From NCBI GenBank assembly GCA_049323755.1, contig JBMOPE010000011.1, forward strand, positions 23,200 through 87,199: a stretch of 64,000 nucleotides of DNA. The letters run 5' to 3'. Source of the DNA: BRHc4a sp049323755 (GTDB taxonomy: Bacteria; Bacillota; Desulfotomaculia; Desulfotomaculales; Desulfocucumaceae). The position numbers and the translations under genes were made by a program. This document shows positions 8,832 to 17,361 of this stretch, one piece after another; the first letter of the stretch is position 1, and each line of letters begins with the position of its first letter. The notes beneath the pieces were generated by a model. The model worked only from the letters and a program-made list of their open reading frames with translations. It was not told the origin of the DNA and searched no databases.

Positions 8832-8872
8832 CATAAAAGATTTTTCATGAAAATAATGATTGTCTTTTTTTG

Positions 8873-9043
8873 AACCACAGAGGACACAGAGATCACAGAG
8901 AATATGCTCTCAGGCATTACTCCCAGGTCAGAAACTATGTAGGAAATTAAAAATTTGTTTCCTTAATTTTATTTAATCAAAATCTCTTAAGAGCATTCAT
9001 ACAGGGCTTAAAAACCTCTGTGTCCTCTGTGATCTCTGTGGTT
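8873..9043. repeat. Nonamer-armed inverted element N1
   Basis: Left arm AACCACAGAG-GACACAGAG-ATCACAGAG (8873-8900) and complementary right arm (9015-9043). The units are 9 nt (CACAGAGGA, CACAGAGAT); their order differs between the two arms. About 115 AT-rich bases lie between. Same design at 27709-27854. Confidence 0.75.
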
Positions 9044-9157
9044 TTAAACAATATATGGATTACATGCAATTAGTTTATTTTCTCCTCTATTGCGCTTGTA
9101 ATTTTTGAGTTCTTTGGAAGGTCTATTACCGATGAAAAGGTTTATAAAATAATCCGG

Positions 9158-9179
9158 CCTGCCGCAGGCAGGTTTTTTT
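9158..9179 (+). terminator. Terminator-like hairpin upstream of acpS
   Basis: CCTGCC/GGCAGG with loop GCA followed by seven T. No plus-strand gene ends nearby except the 119-aa gene 330 bases upstream, so it could be an attenuator in the acpS leader. Confidence 0.65.
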
Positions 9180-9241
9180 CTATTGACGGAGAATTTTCAT
9201 GAAACCGGTGGCGGGTGAAGTCCTTACTGATGGGGGAGTAT

Positions 9242-9634
9242 ATGTTTATTGAAGGCATAGGAACTGATATTGTTGAAATAAAGCGGATAAAAGATATTGC
9301 CGAACGGAAGGGATTCCGTTTTTTAAAGAGGTTATTTACCGACTGCGAGATTGAGTACTGCTATAAAGGGGCCGATCCCTTCCAGTGTCTGGCTGCCAGG
9401 TTTGCTGCCAAGGAAGCTGTTCTAAAATCGCTTGGAACCGGCCTTGCTGGCTGCAGATGGACAGATGTTGAGGTGTTAAGGGACGGCTTATCGGCTCCTT
9501 ATATTGTTCTTTCAGGGAATGCTGCGGATATTGCCGGAAGTAAAGGAATAGAAAAAGTATTGGTAAGCATTAGCCATGATGGGGGAATGGCACTGGCCTT
9601 TGCCATTGCTGTAAAAGGGGGTACCGGAGAATGA
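9242..9634 (+). CDS. acpS: Holo-[acyl-carrier-protein] synthase
   Basis: Transfers 4'-phosphopantetheine from CoA to acyl carrier protein in lipid synthesis. At 130 residues it has family length. The N-terminal GIGTDIVEIKRI contains the Mg-binding Asp (D9), and RFAAKEAVLKSLGTG (E58, K62) is the second signature. The ATG at 9242 is chosen because GGGGGAG lies just upstream; an in-frame GTG at 9215 would add nine residues. It overlaps nnr by four bases (ATGA), so translation is coupled. Confidence 0.95.
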   Translation: MFIEGIGTDIVEIKRIKDIAERKGFRFLKRLFTDCEIEYCYKGADPFQCLAARFAAKEAVLKSLGTGLAGCRWTDVEVLRDGLSAPYIVLSGNAADIAGSKGIEKVLVSISHDGGMALAFAIAVKGGTGE

Positions 9635-11181
9635 AGGCTGTAACTGCCGGTGAAATGAGGGATATTGACCGTAAAGCCATAAAGGAATTTGGAATTCCCG
9701 GCATTGTCTTGATGGAAAACGCTGGACGCCGAGTTGTTGAAGCAGTGCTGGATAAACTGGGGAACGTGCAGGGCCGTACCGTTACAATATTTGTGGGTAA
9801 GGGCAACAATGGAGGTGATGGATTTGTTGCCGCAAGGCACCTTTATAATATGGGAGCTGATGTAAAGGTTCTTTTGCTGGAAAATCCCGAGAGTATTGCC
9901 GGGGATGCTGCTGTTAACCTGGAGATATGGAGAAAAATGGACCAAAAGATATACACAGTTGCCCAGAAGGACGACTTCAACGCGGTAAGGCTTTTTCTTG
10001 TGAGAACTGATATTATTATTGATGCAATATACGGAACCGGATTTAAGGGAAAGGTAAAGGAATATGCAGGCCGGATAATAGAGGCCATTAATGCTTGCGA
10101 TAAACCTGTAATATCTGTGGATGTGCCCTCGGGGCTGGAGGCAGACGCCGGAATGGTCAGCGGTCCGTGCATAAGAGCAAGCGCTACGGTGACTTTTGGT
10201 CTGCCTAAAATCGGCCTGTTAATGGAACCCGGAGTAAGCTATGCAGGCGAGCTAAGGGTTGTCGATATTTCACTTCCGGCTTCACTGCTGGATGATGAAA
10301 GCCTAAGACATAATCTTGTTGACAGGAACCTGGTGAAAGGATGGCTGCCCTTCAGGCCGAACTCATCCCACAAGGGTGATTACGGCAGAGTTTTGGTTGT
10401 CGCCGGGTCCAGGGGGATGGCGGGAGCGGCATGCCTTGCAGCCGAAGGCGCACTGAGGGCAGGGGCAGGCCTGGTTACCCTGGCTGTTCCCGAGGCCGTA
10501 TATGAACCTGTGGCAGCTAAGCTGACAGAGGCAATGGTTGTTCCGCTGCCCTCAACTGCTGAGGGTACGCTTTCAAGGGAGGTGCTGGGGCTTGTATCCG
10601 GAATGATGGAGAAGGCCGATGTTCTGGCGCTGGGCCCGGGCCTTTCAGCAAATGAAGAAACTGTTGAGGTTGTTCGTGAAATAGTGTCTTTCGCCCACAA
10701 GCCAATTGTTTTGGATGCAGACGGCCTGAACGCCTTCACGGGTAAGAGCTCGATGATTAAAAAGGCCAAGGCTCCTATGATTTTAACTCCTCACTCGGGT
10801 GAAATGTCACGGCTGGCTGATCTTCCTGTCGCCTCTATACAGAAAAGCAGGCTCGCTGAGACCATATCGAGGTCGTTGGAGTGGGGGGTGGTTCTGGTGC
10901 TTAAGGGATCACGGACCATTACAGCCACTCCTGACGGAGAAGTCTATATAAACTCCACCGGAAATCCCGGAATGGCCACCGGAGGAAGCGGTGATGTTCT
11001 TACTGGTGTCATTGCAGGCCTGGCAGCCCAGGGAATGGAGATAGGAAGGGCTGCGGCGGCCGGGGTGTACCTGCATGGTGCAGCAGGGGACAGGGCTGCT
11101 GTTGGAAAGGGGATGATGGGGCTTCTGGCCGGTGATATTCTGAATTGTCTCCCAGAAGTGACTAAAGACCTGGAAAGCTAA
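9631..11181 (+). CDS. nnr: Bifunctional NAD(P)H-hydrate epimerase / ADP-dependent dehydratase
   Basis: Repairs hydrated NAD(P)H. The N-terminal YjeF_N epimerase domain (about 1-215) has the Rossmann segment VGKGNNGGDGFVAARHL and VDVPSGLEADAG. The C-terminal ribokinase-like ADP-dependent dehydratase (about 225-510) shows LTPHSGEMSRL and the nucleotide-binding GNPGMATGGSGDVLTGVIAG. The 516 residues match the usual fused form. Translationally coupled to acpS, an arrangement common in Firmicutes, and followed after a repeat element by alr. Confidence 0.95.
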   Translation: MKAVTAGEMRDIDRKAIKEFGIPGIVLMENAGRRVVEAVLDKLGNVQGRTVTIFVGKGNNGGDGFVAARHLYNMGADVKVLLLENPESIAGDAAVNLEIWRKMDQKIYTVAQKDDFNAVRLFLVRTDIIIDAIYGTGFKGKVKEYAGRIIEAINACDKPVISVDVPSGLEADAGMVSGPCIRASATVTFGLPKIGLLMEPGVSYAGELRVVDISLPASLLDDESLRHNLVDRNLVKGWLPFRPNSSHKGDYGRVLVVAGSRGMAGAACLAAEGALRAGAGLVTLAVPEAVYEPVAAKLTEAMVVPLPSTAEGTLSREVLGLVSGMMEKADVLALGPGLSANEETVEVVREIVSFAHKPIVLDADGLNAFTGKSSMIKKAKAPMILTPHSGEMSRLADLPVASIQKSRLAETISRSLEWGVVLVLKGSRTITATPDGEVYINSTGNPGMATGGSGDVLTGVIAGLAAQGMEIGRAAAAGVYLHGAAGDRAAVGKGMMGLLAGDILNCLPEVTKDLES

Positions 11182-11189
11182 ATATACTC

Positions 11190-11344
11190 ACGGGTACTAC
11201 TTCCCGGTCAGGAGACAGGAGACAGTAGACAGGAGTTTTAGCCCGGCTTTGAGGGTGGGTCCGTCATATTAGGAATGCATGGTCCTCCTGTCTCCTGTAT
11301 TCTGTCTCCTGACTTCCGACAGAATAAGACTTTCAGTATAAGAG
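11190..11344. repeat. Heptad-armed inverted element H2
   Basis: Left end CTACTTCCCGGTC, left arm of AGGAGAC units (to 11235), right arm of GTCTCCT units (11285-11312), then the right end CCGACAGAATAAGACTTTC and AGTATAAG. The ends recur in H3, H4 and H7. Confidence 0.8.
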
Positions 11345-11363
11345 TATTAAAGAGGTGCTTTAA

Positions 11364-12488
11364 ATGGTTGAACTGCCTGCCTGGGCCGAAATAGACCTGA
11401 ATGCCCTATCACATAATATTAAGGAAATACGGAGAATTACCCCTCCTGAAGCAGGGATTATGGCTGTGGTAAAGGCTAATGCTTACGGTCATGGATCTCT
11501 GGAAGTATCAAGGATTGCCCTGGCAAGCGGGGCAGTCCGGCTTGCGGTGGCCAGGACTGCGGAAGGTGCTGATCTTAGAAGGGGAAACATAAAGAACCCT
11601 GTCCTTGTATTGGGTTACACGCCGGCAGGGCTTATCGGGGAGGTTTCTGAATACGGCCTGGAGCAGACTGTTTTCGGATTTGAATATGCAAAGGAAGTAA
11701 ATAATGAAGCTCTTCGTTTAGGGGTAAGGATTCCTGTTCATATTAAGGTGGACACAGGGATGGGAAGGTTAGGTGTAGTTACCGGGAAAGACTCAACAAT
11801 TGATGAAATTAAAAAGATTGCATCCCTCCCTGGTATTGATGCTGTGGGCATATTCACTCATTTTGCCAGCGCTGACAGCGCAGATAAACAATTTGCCAAC
11901 CAACAGCTTGAGAAGTTTAACAGCCTTCTGGAACATCTAAAGAGGGAAGGTATTGAATTTCCAATTGTACACTGCGCCAACAGCGCTGCCATTATAGATA
12001 TGCCGAACAGTGGGTTTAACCTTGTCAGGGCCGGGATTTCCATGTATGGCCTGTACCCCTCTGATGAGGTCAACGCAGAAAGAATAGAGTTAAAGCCTGT
12101 TATGTCCTTTAAGGCAAGGATAGCCCAGGTAAAGAGAGTTCCTGCAGGTTTTTCCGTTAGTTACGGGTGTACGTATAAAACTCCTGAGGACACTGTCATA
12201 GCTACTCTTCCGGTTGGTTATGCCGATGGCTATTCGAGACGCCTTTCTTCCAGGGGAGAGGTTTTGGTAAGGGGAAAGAGGGTTCCTGTGATCGGCAGGG
12301 TATGCATGGACCAGTGCATGATAGATGTGGGCAATTTATCCGAAGTATTTCCTGGTGAAGAGGTGGTTCTTTTCGGAAGGCAGGGAGATGCTCTATTGCC
12401 CGTGGAGGATATTGCGGTCTGGATAGGCACAATAAACTATGAGGTTGTTTGCATGGTAGGAAGCAGGGTCCCCAGGATTTATAAATAA
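11364..12488 (+). CDS. alr: Alanine racemase
   Basis: PLP-dependent interconversion of L- and D-alanine for peptidoglycan. The 374 residues fit the family. PLP lysine K37 lies in AVVKANAYGHG and the second catalytic Tyr in SYGCTYK (about residue 265); the TIM-barrel strand VHIKVDTGMGRLG and the C-terminal beta domain with RVCMDQCMIDVG are all present. AGAGGTG precedes the ATG. The gene follows acpS-nnr, a conserved order in Firmicutes, but a 155-bp repeat element lies between. Confidence 0.97.
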   Translation: MVELPAWAEIDLNALSHNIKEIRRITPPEAGIMAVVKANAYGHGSLEVSRIALASGAVRLAVARTAEGADLRRGNIKNPVLVLGYTPAGLIGEVSEYGLEQTVFGFEYAKEVNNEALRLGVRIPVHIKVDTGMGRLGVVTGKDSTIDEIKKIASLPGIDAVGIFTHFASADSADKQFANQQLEKFNSLLEHLKREGIEFPIVHCANSAAIIDMPNSGFNLVRAGISMYGLYPSDEVNAERIELKPVMSFKARIAQVKRVPAGFSVSYGCTYKTPEDTVIATLPVGYADGYSRRLSSRGEVLVRGKRVPVIGRVCMDQCMIDVGNLSEVFPGEEVVLFGRQGDALLPVEDIAVWIGTINYEVVCMVGSRVPRIYK

Positions 12489-12598
12489 TATTCTTGATTC
12501 AGGTGGGGTTTTTGAGGCTAATATTGACCCTCCGCTGAAATATATTTATAATGGAAGTGATAACGCGATATTAAGGTACAGTGTTGTGCCGGGGTCAA

Positions 12599-12645
12599 TG
12601 AAGTCCTAATTCCGCGCGTTTGGCGGGTTAGGGCTTTCCTATTCT
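12599..12645 (+). promoter_or_regulatory. Leader hairpin before the PII gene
   Basis: AAGTCCTAATTCCGC can pair with GGCGGGTTAGGGCTT around a short loop, with G-T wobbles. It has no T-run of terminator length, so it is a leader structure rather than a clear terminator. Confidence 0.35.
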
Positions 12646-12665
12646 AAAACGGGGAGGGATGATCC

Positions 12666-13004
12666 GTGAAGAAGATCGAGGCCATCGTACGGCCTCATAA
12701 GTTGGACGAGGTCAAGGAAGCCCTTAATAACCTTGGTGTTCATGGAATGACAGTGTCACAGGTATTTGGATGCGGAAAACAAAAAGGTGTTACAGGAGTA
12801 TACAGAGGTCAGGAGTACAGTATTAACCTCCTTCCAAAGGTGAAAGTTGAGGTTGTTGTAAAAGATGAACTGGTTGATGAAGTGGTAAGTGTGATATGCA
12901 GCACTTCCCGTACCGGAAAGATAGGTGACGGGAAAATATTTATCACCACGGTTGATGATGCGATTCGTATAAGGACGGGTGAAAGGGGTAACGATGCCCT
13001 GTAA
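12666..13004 (+). CDS. glnB: Nitrogen regulatory protein PII (GlnB/GlnK)
   Basis: Trimeric signal protein sensing 2-oxoglutarate and ATP/ADP. It has the standard 112 residues. The T-loop (about 37-55, KGVTGVYRGQEYSINLLPK) keeps Y51, the enteric uridylylation site, and the C-terminal signature TGKIGDGKIFI is present. GTG start with GGGAGGG upstream. It lies just before amtB on the same strand; paired genes usually mean that PII plugs the ammonium channel (GlnK role). A terminator-like hairpin between the two could set the ratio. Confidence 0.95.
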   Translation: MKKIEAIVRPHKLDEVKEALNNLGVHGMTVSQVFGCGKQKGVTGVYRGQEYSINLLPKVKVEVVVKDELVDEVVSVICSTSRTGKIGDGKIFITTVDDAIRIRTGERGNDAL

Positions 13005-13085
13005 TGTTTTAACCGGCCTATAAAGGCCGACAAGGTGCTTTTTCTCAACGTTGAGACAAAATAATTATATATTTAATGAGCGAAG

Positions 13086-13121
13086 ACGCTCCCTGCCAGA
13101 GAAGGCACTGGGGCGTTTTTT
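13086..13121 (+). terminator. Terminator/attenuator between glnB and amtB
   Basis: ACGCTCCCTGCC pairs with GGCACTGGGGCGT around AGAGAA and is followed by a T-run (13116-13121). It ends 26 bases before the amtB start, so partial read-through is needed for joint expression. Confidence 0.7.
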
Positions 13122-13147
13122 ATTTACCAGAATATGGGGGAGAAAGC

Positions 13148-14470
13148 ATGAATTCTTTTGGTATCTCGGAGCTTGCCGGAGGTATAGATACAATTTGGGT
13201 TTTACTCTGTGCAGCGCTGGTATTTATTATGGAAGGCGGATTCGCTTTTCTGGAAGCAGGTTTTATAAGAGCTAAGAACTCATTGAACATAGTTATGAAA
13301 GTATTTACCGACTGTACCCTTGGTATGCTGGCATACTGGGCCATAGGCTTTGCCATAATGTTCGGCCTGGATAGGGCCGGCCTCTTTGGAACAAGTGGAT
13401 TTTTCCTGGACGGCGGCATGGATCACATTAACTTAAGGATACCAATCTACGCGTATTTTATTTTCCAGGCGGCCTTTGCCATGGCTGTCGCGTCTATTGT
13501 TTCCGGAGCGGTGGCCGAGCGCATGAAATTTTCCACCTATATGGTTTTCACCGTACTGGTAGCAGGATTAATATATCCTATATCAGGCCACTGGGTGTGG
13601 GGAGTTGACGGATGGCTTGCCAAAATGGGCATGATTGATTTTGCCGGCTCTGCTGCCGTTCACGCAGTAGGCGGGTGGAGCGCCCTGGCAGCGGTGCTGG
13701 TTTTGGGACCCCGGATGGGAAAATACGACGAGGATGGGAGTGTAAATGTTCTTCCGGCTCACAATATGCACCTTGCCTTCCTGGGAACCTTTATACTGTG
13801 GTTTGGCTGGTTTGGATTTAACCCCGGCAGTTCACTTACGGGCCTGGACATGAATATTGCCAAGATAGCGGTGAATACCAACCTTGCTGCAGCGGCGGGA
13901 GGAACAGCGGGAGCGATCTTTACCATGATCAGGTGGGGCAAGCCCGATCCCAGTATGGCCATGAACGGCGCCCTGGCAGGGCTTGCAGCCATTACTGCCG
14001 GCTGTGCGGTTGTGTCACCCCTTTCTGCGGTTACCATAGGCCTTGTGGCAGGAGTACTGGTTGTCCTGGCGGTAGGGTTTTTTGATAAAATCAAGGCTGA
14101 TGATCCGGTTGGCGCCATTGCGGTGCACGGGGTCAACGGGACATGGGGGGCCCTGGCGGTTGGAATATTCGCCCAGGAGGGCGGGCTTCTCTTTGGTGGA
14201 GGTTTGAAAATGTTAGGAATTCAGGCCCTGGGGGTGTTTTCCGTTTCCATTTGGGCCTTTGCAACCACATTTATAGTGTTTGTTATTCTGAAGAAACTAA
14301 TGGGAATAAGGGTTTCTCCGGAAGAGGAGTCCGAAGGTCTGGATATAAGTGAGCATGGCATGCCTGCATATACTGAGCTGACTGCGCCACCCATACTGGT
14401 GGGGGGCCATGTGCCGGATTTTGTAAACGGAGGTATGCAAAACGGAATATATTCAAGCACTCCTCGTTAA
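13148..14470 (+). CDS. amtB: Ammonium transporter (Amt family)
   Basis: Eleven-helix ammonium channel of 440 residues. Family signatures seen: LEAGFIRAKNSLNI (early), FQAAFAMAVASIVSGAVAER (mid) and FGWFGFNPGSS, AVHGVNGTWGALAVGIF near the end; His residues of the pore twin-His occur in SAAVHAVGGWSALAA and IAVHGVNG. The ATG at 13148 is chosen because GGGGGAG lies seven bases upstream; an in-frame upstream ATG at 13076 falls inside the terminator hairpin. The cytoplasmic tail is short. Partner of the upstream PII. Confidence 0.95.
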   Translation: MNSFGISELAGGIDTIWVLLCAALVFIMEGGFAFLEAGFIRAKNSLNIVMKVFTDCTLGMLAYWAIGFAIMFGLDRAGLFGTSGFFLDGGMDHINLRIPIYAYFIFQAAFAMAVASIVSGAVAERMKFSTYMVFTVLVAGLIYPISGHWVWGVDGWLAKMGMIDFAGSAAVHAVGGWSALAAVLVLGPRMGKYDEDGSVNVLPAHNMHLAFLGTFILWFGWFGFNPGSSLTGLDMNIAKIAVNTNLAAAAGGTAGAIFTMIRWGKPDPSMAMNGALAGLAAITAGCAVVSPLSAVTIGLVAGVLVVLAVGFFDKIKADDPVGAIAVHGVNGTWGALAVGIFAQEGGLLFGGGLKMLGIQALGVFSVSIWAFATTFIVFVILKKLMGIRVSPEEESEGLDISEHGMPAYTELTAPPILVGGHVPDFVNGGMQNGIYSSTPR

Positions 14471-14517
14471 ATTGATTTAAGGCAAATTAAAACTGGTTAG
14501 GTTTAATCGGCTAAAAG

Positions 14518-14550
14518 AAAGGGCTGTGGTTAAAATCCACGCCCTTTTTT
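14518..14550 (+). terminator. Terminator after amtB
   Basis: AAAGGGC-T-GTGG pairs with CCAC-GCCCTTT around TTAAAAT with one bulged base, followed by TTTTTT. Confidence 0.9.
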
Positions 14551-14559
14551 GCGTATAGG

Positions 14560-14776
14560 CGCTGCTTTCCGGTCTGAATACAGAAGCCAGAATTAATTGG
14601 GAGTTGGGCTTGCCCCCGGAGCACCGTATGCAAATTATTCTACCCTGAAAACAACCCAGGTCTTTATTAGCCACAGAATTTTCATTCTCCTTGTTGGCTG
14701 CTTTGGCAGCCCGGGAGTCTGAATTCTGACTCCTGAATTCTGGATTCCGACAAAATAAGAACGTCAGTATAAGCGT
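14560..14776. repeat. Heptad-armed inverted element H3
   Basis: Left end GCGCTGCTTTCCGGTC, left arm CTGAATACAGAAGCCAGAAT (from 14574), right arm of CTGAATT/CTGACTC type units (14718-14747), then the right end CCGACAAAATAAGAACGTC and AGTATAAGCG. Same ends as H2; fills the amtB-HIT gap. Confidence 0.75.
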
Positions 14777-14865
14777 ATTTTAGGGTATTTTATACAGAAG
14801 GATTTGCAATATTACATGTAGAAACACTTTCCAAGAAAAATTTTTAAAGGGGAGATAGAGATAAA

Positions 14866-15354
14866 ATGGACAGAATCTGGGCACCGTGGAGAACGGTATA
14901 TATAGGCAAGGATCATGGATCGGCGTGTATATTCTGTGAAAAGCTTGAATCAGACAAGGATGCCGAAAATTATGTGATATACCGGGGTGAAAAAACCTTT
15001 GCGCTTTTAAACCTTTATCCCTACAATAACGGACATATTCTTATATCACCGAAGAGGCATGTTGGGGATATTACCGATTTGGAGCCGGACGAGCTTACTG
15101 AACTGGGTCTGGTAACACAGAAGATGACGAGGCTTTTGAGGAATGCCTTCAATCCGGAAGGCTTCAATATAGGTGTTAATCTTGGTAAAATTGCCGGGGC
15201 GGGAGTTCCCGGTCATTTCCATATTCACATAGTTCCACGCTGGGGCGGAGACACCAATTTTATGCCTGTATTAGGAGATGTAAGAGTCATCTCCGAGGGG
15301 CTTGATCTTACGTATAAAAAGTTGACCGAGGCCATGGCAAAAGAAGGGGAATAG
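14866..15354 (+). CDS. HIT-family nucleotide hydrolase/transferase
   Basis: 162-residue histidine-triad protein acting on nucleotide substrates (diadenosine polyphosphate type). The histidine triad is HFHIHIV (about residues 117-123), followed by PRW. The N-terminus WAPWRTVYIG and CIFC (about residues 23-26) match the Ap4A-phosphorylase-like HIT branch. GGGGAG before the ATG. It stands alone, flanked on both sides by repeat elements. Exact substrate not determinable. Confidence 0.92.
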   Translation: MDRIWAPWRTVYIGKDHGSACIFCEKLESDKDAENYVIYRGEKTFALLNLYPYNNGHILISPKRHVGDITDLEPDELTELGLVTQKMTRLLRNAFNPEGFNIGVNLGKIAGAGVPGHFHIHIVPRWGGDTNFMPVLGDVRVISEGLDLTYKKLTEAMAKEGE

Positions 15355-15361
15355 TTTTGAG

Positions 15362-15558
15362 CTAATACTGAAAACCTTGCAGGTCAGGAGACAGGAGACA
15401 GAATACAGGAGACAGGAGTTTTGCACACGAGCGTTAAGCCAGTGGGGCCGATTCTCTATAGTTAATTTTTTAGCCACAAAGGTGTTGAGACGGATTAAAG
15501 GTAATAGCTCCGGTCAGACTTTAATAATTTACATGCACCCTCCTGTCTCCTGTCTCCC
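15362..15558. repeat. Heptad-armed inverted element H4
   Basis: Reads in the opposite sense to H2. Left end CTAATACTGAAAACCTTGC resembles the reverse complement of the H2/H3 right end, then AGGAGAC-type units (15386-15418), about 120 bases, and a right arm of TCTCCTG units (15541-15557). Abuts the double hairpin at 15559-15592. Confidence 0.75.
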
Positions 15559-15592
15559 GCTGTCTGAAAGACGGCAACGCCCGTAGGGCGTT
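15559..15592. repeat. 34-nt double-hairpin module, copy 2
   Basis: Stem 1 GCTGTCT/AGACGGC (one G-T pair) with loop GAA; stem 2 AACGCCC/GGGCGTT with loop GTA, followed by six T (15591-15596). Confidence 0.85.
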
Positions 15593-15616
15593 TTTTCTAT
15601 TTATTGCAAAATACTG

Positions 15617-15645
15617 TTGACAGAGGGAGAAGCAGGGTATAAATT
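15617..15645 (+). promoter_or_regulatory. Sigma-A-type promoter of the marR-RND operon
   Basis: TTGACA (15617-15622), a 17-base spacer, TAAATT (15640-15645), 54 bases before the marR start. Confidence 0.6.
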
Positions 15646-15673
15646 TAACATAGCTAATAATTCAGTATGTTAA
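15645..15673. promoter_or_regulatory. Candidate MarR operator
   Basis: Perfect 8-base inverted repeat TTAACATA/TATGTTAA with a 13-base spacer, overlapping the end of the -10 and the start region. This position suits autorepression by the adjacent MarR protein. Confidence 0.45.
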
Positions 15674-15698
15674 TAATTTAATCAGAGGGGGAGAGTGG

Positions 15699-16172
15699 GT
15701 GCAAAAGGGTGGAGAATACTCGGAATACGCTGCCAGGCTGGAAGAAATGTGGGAGAAAAAGTTTGCCCTTTATTTTGAGTTCATGTTCAATAAAGGTGAC
15801 AATGAAGGCCTGACCCATGTTCAGACAGTTTTGCTTGAGTATCTGCTTAATAATGGAAATGTAACCGTTTCTGCCGTTGCAGAGTTCATGGGTGTCACCA
15901 TGGCGGCTGCATCAAGCCTCCTGGACAGGTTGGACAAGGGAGGGCTTCTGGTGAGAAACCGCAGTGACACAGACCGCCGGGTTGTATATGCCAGCCTTAC
16001 ACCCCTTGGACGGGAAGTAATAGAAAGATTTATTGTCAGGAGAAGGAGCAGGCTGGAAATGGTAATTGCCAGAATGGGTCATAAACATGTCATGCAGTAC
16101 CTGGAAGCCCAGAATAGCATGCTCGAGGCGCTCGAAGATCTGATTAGGGAGAAAGAGGAACAGGAGGCTTGA
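15699..16172 (+). CDS. MarR-family transcriptional regulator
   Basis: 157-residue winged-helix regulator, dimeric in this family. The HTH core VSAVAEFMGVTMAAASSLLDRL (around residues 56-77) is followed by the wing with the family DxR motif, NRSDTDRRVVY, and a C-terminal dimer helix. GTG start with GAGGGGGAG upstream. It is the first gene of an operon with an RND adaptor and pump, so it most likely represses that efflux system in response to a ligand. Confidence 0.92.
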   Translation: MQKGGEYSEYAARLEEMWEKKFALYFEFMFNKGDNEGLTHVQTVLLEYLLNNGNVTVSAVAEFMGVTMAAASSLLDRLDKGGLLVRNRSDTDRRVVYASLTPLGREVIERFIVRRRSRLEMVIARMGHKHVMQYLEAQNSMLEALEDLIREKEEQEA

Positions 16173-16173
16173 G

Positions 16174-17361
16174 ATGGCTGAGGGGAATAAGAGAAGGTGG
16201 GTAAAGCCTGCCGTTATAATATCCGTTATAGTCCTGCTTGTTGTTCTGATTGTTGTAAGGGCCGGCTCTAAAAAAGATAAAAATGTAACTACAGAGGAAA
16301 GGCTTCAGCCGGTTGAGGTCGCCACAGTAGTGAGCCGTCCCTTCGGTGAGGAGTTGAGTGTGGCGGGAACTGTGAGCCCATTTGCCGAGGCCACTGTGTC
16401 GCCCAAAATCTCGGGAAGGGTTGTGGCGGTACATGCCACCATAGGGCAGAGGGTGTCACAGGGTCAGGCACTGCTCACTGTGGATCAGACAGATTACCAG
16501 GTGGCCCTGAGAACTGCCGAGGCCAACCTTTCATCAGCCAGGGCAAACTCCATTCAGGCTGAAACCAGTTATGAAAATGCAAAAATAAATTACCAGCGCA
16601 CTGAGGAGCTTTTTAACCAGGGGGCAGTGGCCAAAGCCCAACTGGAGGCTGCCGAGTTGCAGCTTGCTACCGCTGAGACCGGATACAGGGCAAACCTGGC
16701 CCAAATTCAGCAGTGTGATGCAGCCCTTGATAAGGCCCGCACCGATTATGACAATACAGTGGTGGCGTCGCCTTTTTCAGGGGTTGTGGCCCAGAGAACG
16801 GCGGATGTGGGAGAAATGGTTTCCCCGCAAACTCCAGTATTTACGGTGATTCAGGATAAGCCTCTGCTGGTGAAAGTAAATCTTTCCGAAAGTACGGTTA
16901 TGCAGGTAACGCTTAATCAGAAGGTTGATATACTTGTTGCTGCAACGGGAAAGACATACCAGGGCACCGTTAGCGCTGTGGCGCCGCAGGCAGACCAGAA
17001 TACAAAGGCTTTTGCGGCAGAAATCACACTGGATAACCCCGGCGAGGAGGTAAAGTCGGGAATGGTGGCTGACTTACGGTTAACTACCAGGAAGGTGGAT
17101 AATGCCCTGGTAGTACCTACAGATGCCCTGCTTGAAAAGGATAACGGGTCGGCTATTTTTGTCGTAGAAGGGGATATTGCCAAGGAACGGAAAGTTACCA
17201 CGGGCATGGTGGGCCAGGGCTATACCCAGGTGGCCTCCGGTCTTAATGAGGGAGAACTTGTTGTTGTAAAGGGTAATCACCTGCTGGTGGACGGCATGAA
17301 AGTGCAGGTGAAGGAGACAAAAAGTGAAAAGCCGGTCCCAACCGGGGGTGAATCTAATTGA
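16174..17361 (+). CDS. RND efflux periplasmic adaptor (HlyD/AcrA family)
   Basis: 395-residue membrane-fusion protein. N-terminal anchor helix (about 14-29, VIISVIVLLVVLIVV). Then a barrel-sandwich/lipoyl half (AEATVSPKISGRVVAVHATI), a long coiled-coil hairpin (about 105-185, rich in Ala/Glu), the second lipoyl half (TVVASPFSGVVAQR) and the beta-barrel with LVKVNLSES. The start lies one base after the marR stop and the end overlaps the pump start by four bases, so all three are coupled. An RND adaptor in a presumed monoderm anchors in the cytoplasmic membrane. Confidence 0.92.
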   Translation: MAEGNKRRWVKPAVIISVIVLLVVLIVVRAGSKKDKNVTTEERLQPVEVATVVSRPFGEELSVAGTVSPFAEATVSPKISGRVVAVHATIGQRVSQGQALLTVDQTDYQVALRTAEANLSSARANSIQAETSYENAKINYQRTEELFNQGAVAKAQLEAAELQLATAETGYRANLAQIQQCDAALDKARTDYDNTVVASPFSGVVAQRTADVGEMVSPQTPVFTVIQDKPLLVKVNLSESTVMQVTLNQKVDILVAATGKTYQGTVSAVAPQADQNTKAFAAEITLDNPGEEVKSGMVADLRLTTRKVDNALVVPTDALLEKDNGSAIFVVEGDIAKERKVTTGMVGQGYTQVASGLNEGELVVVKGNHLLVDGMKVQVKETKSEKPVPTGGESN

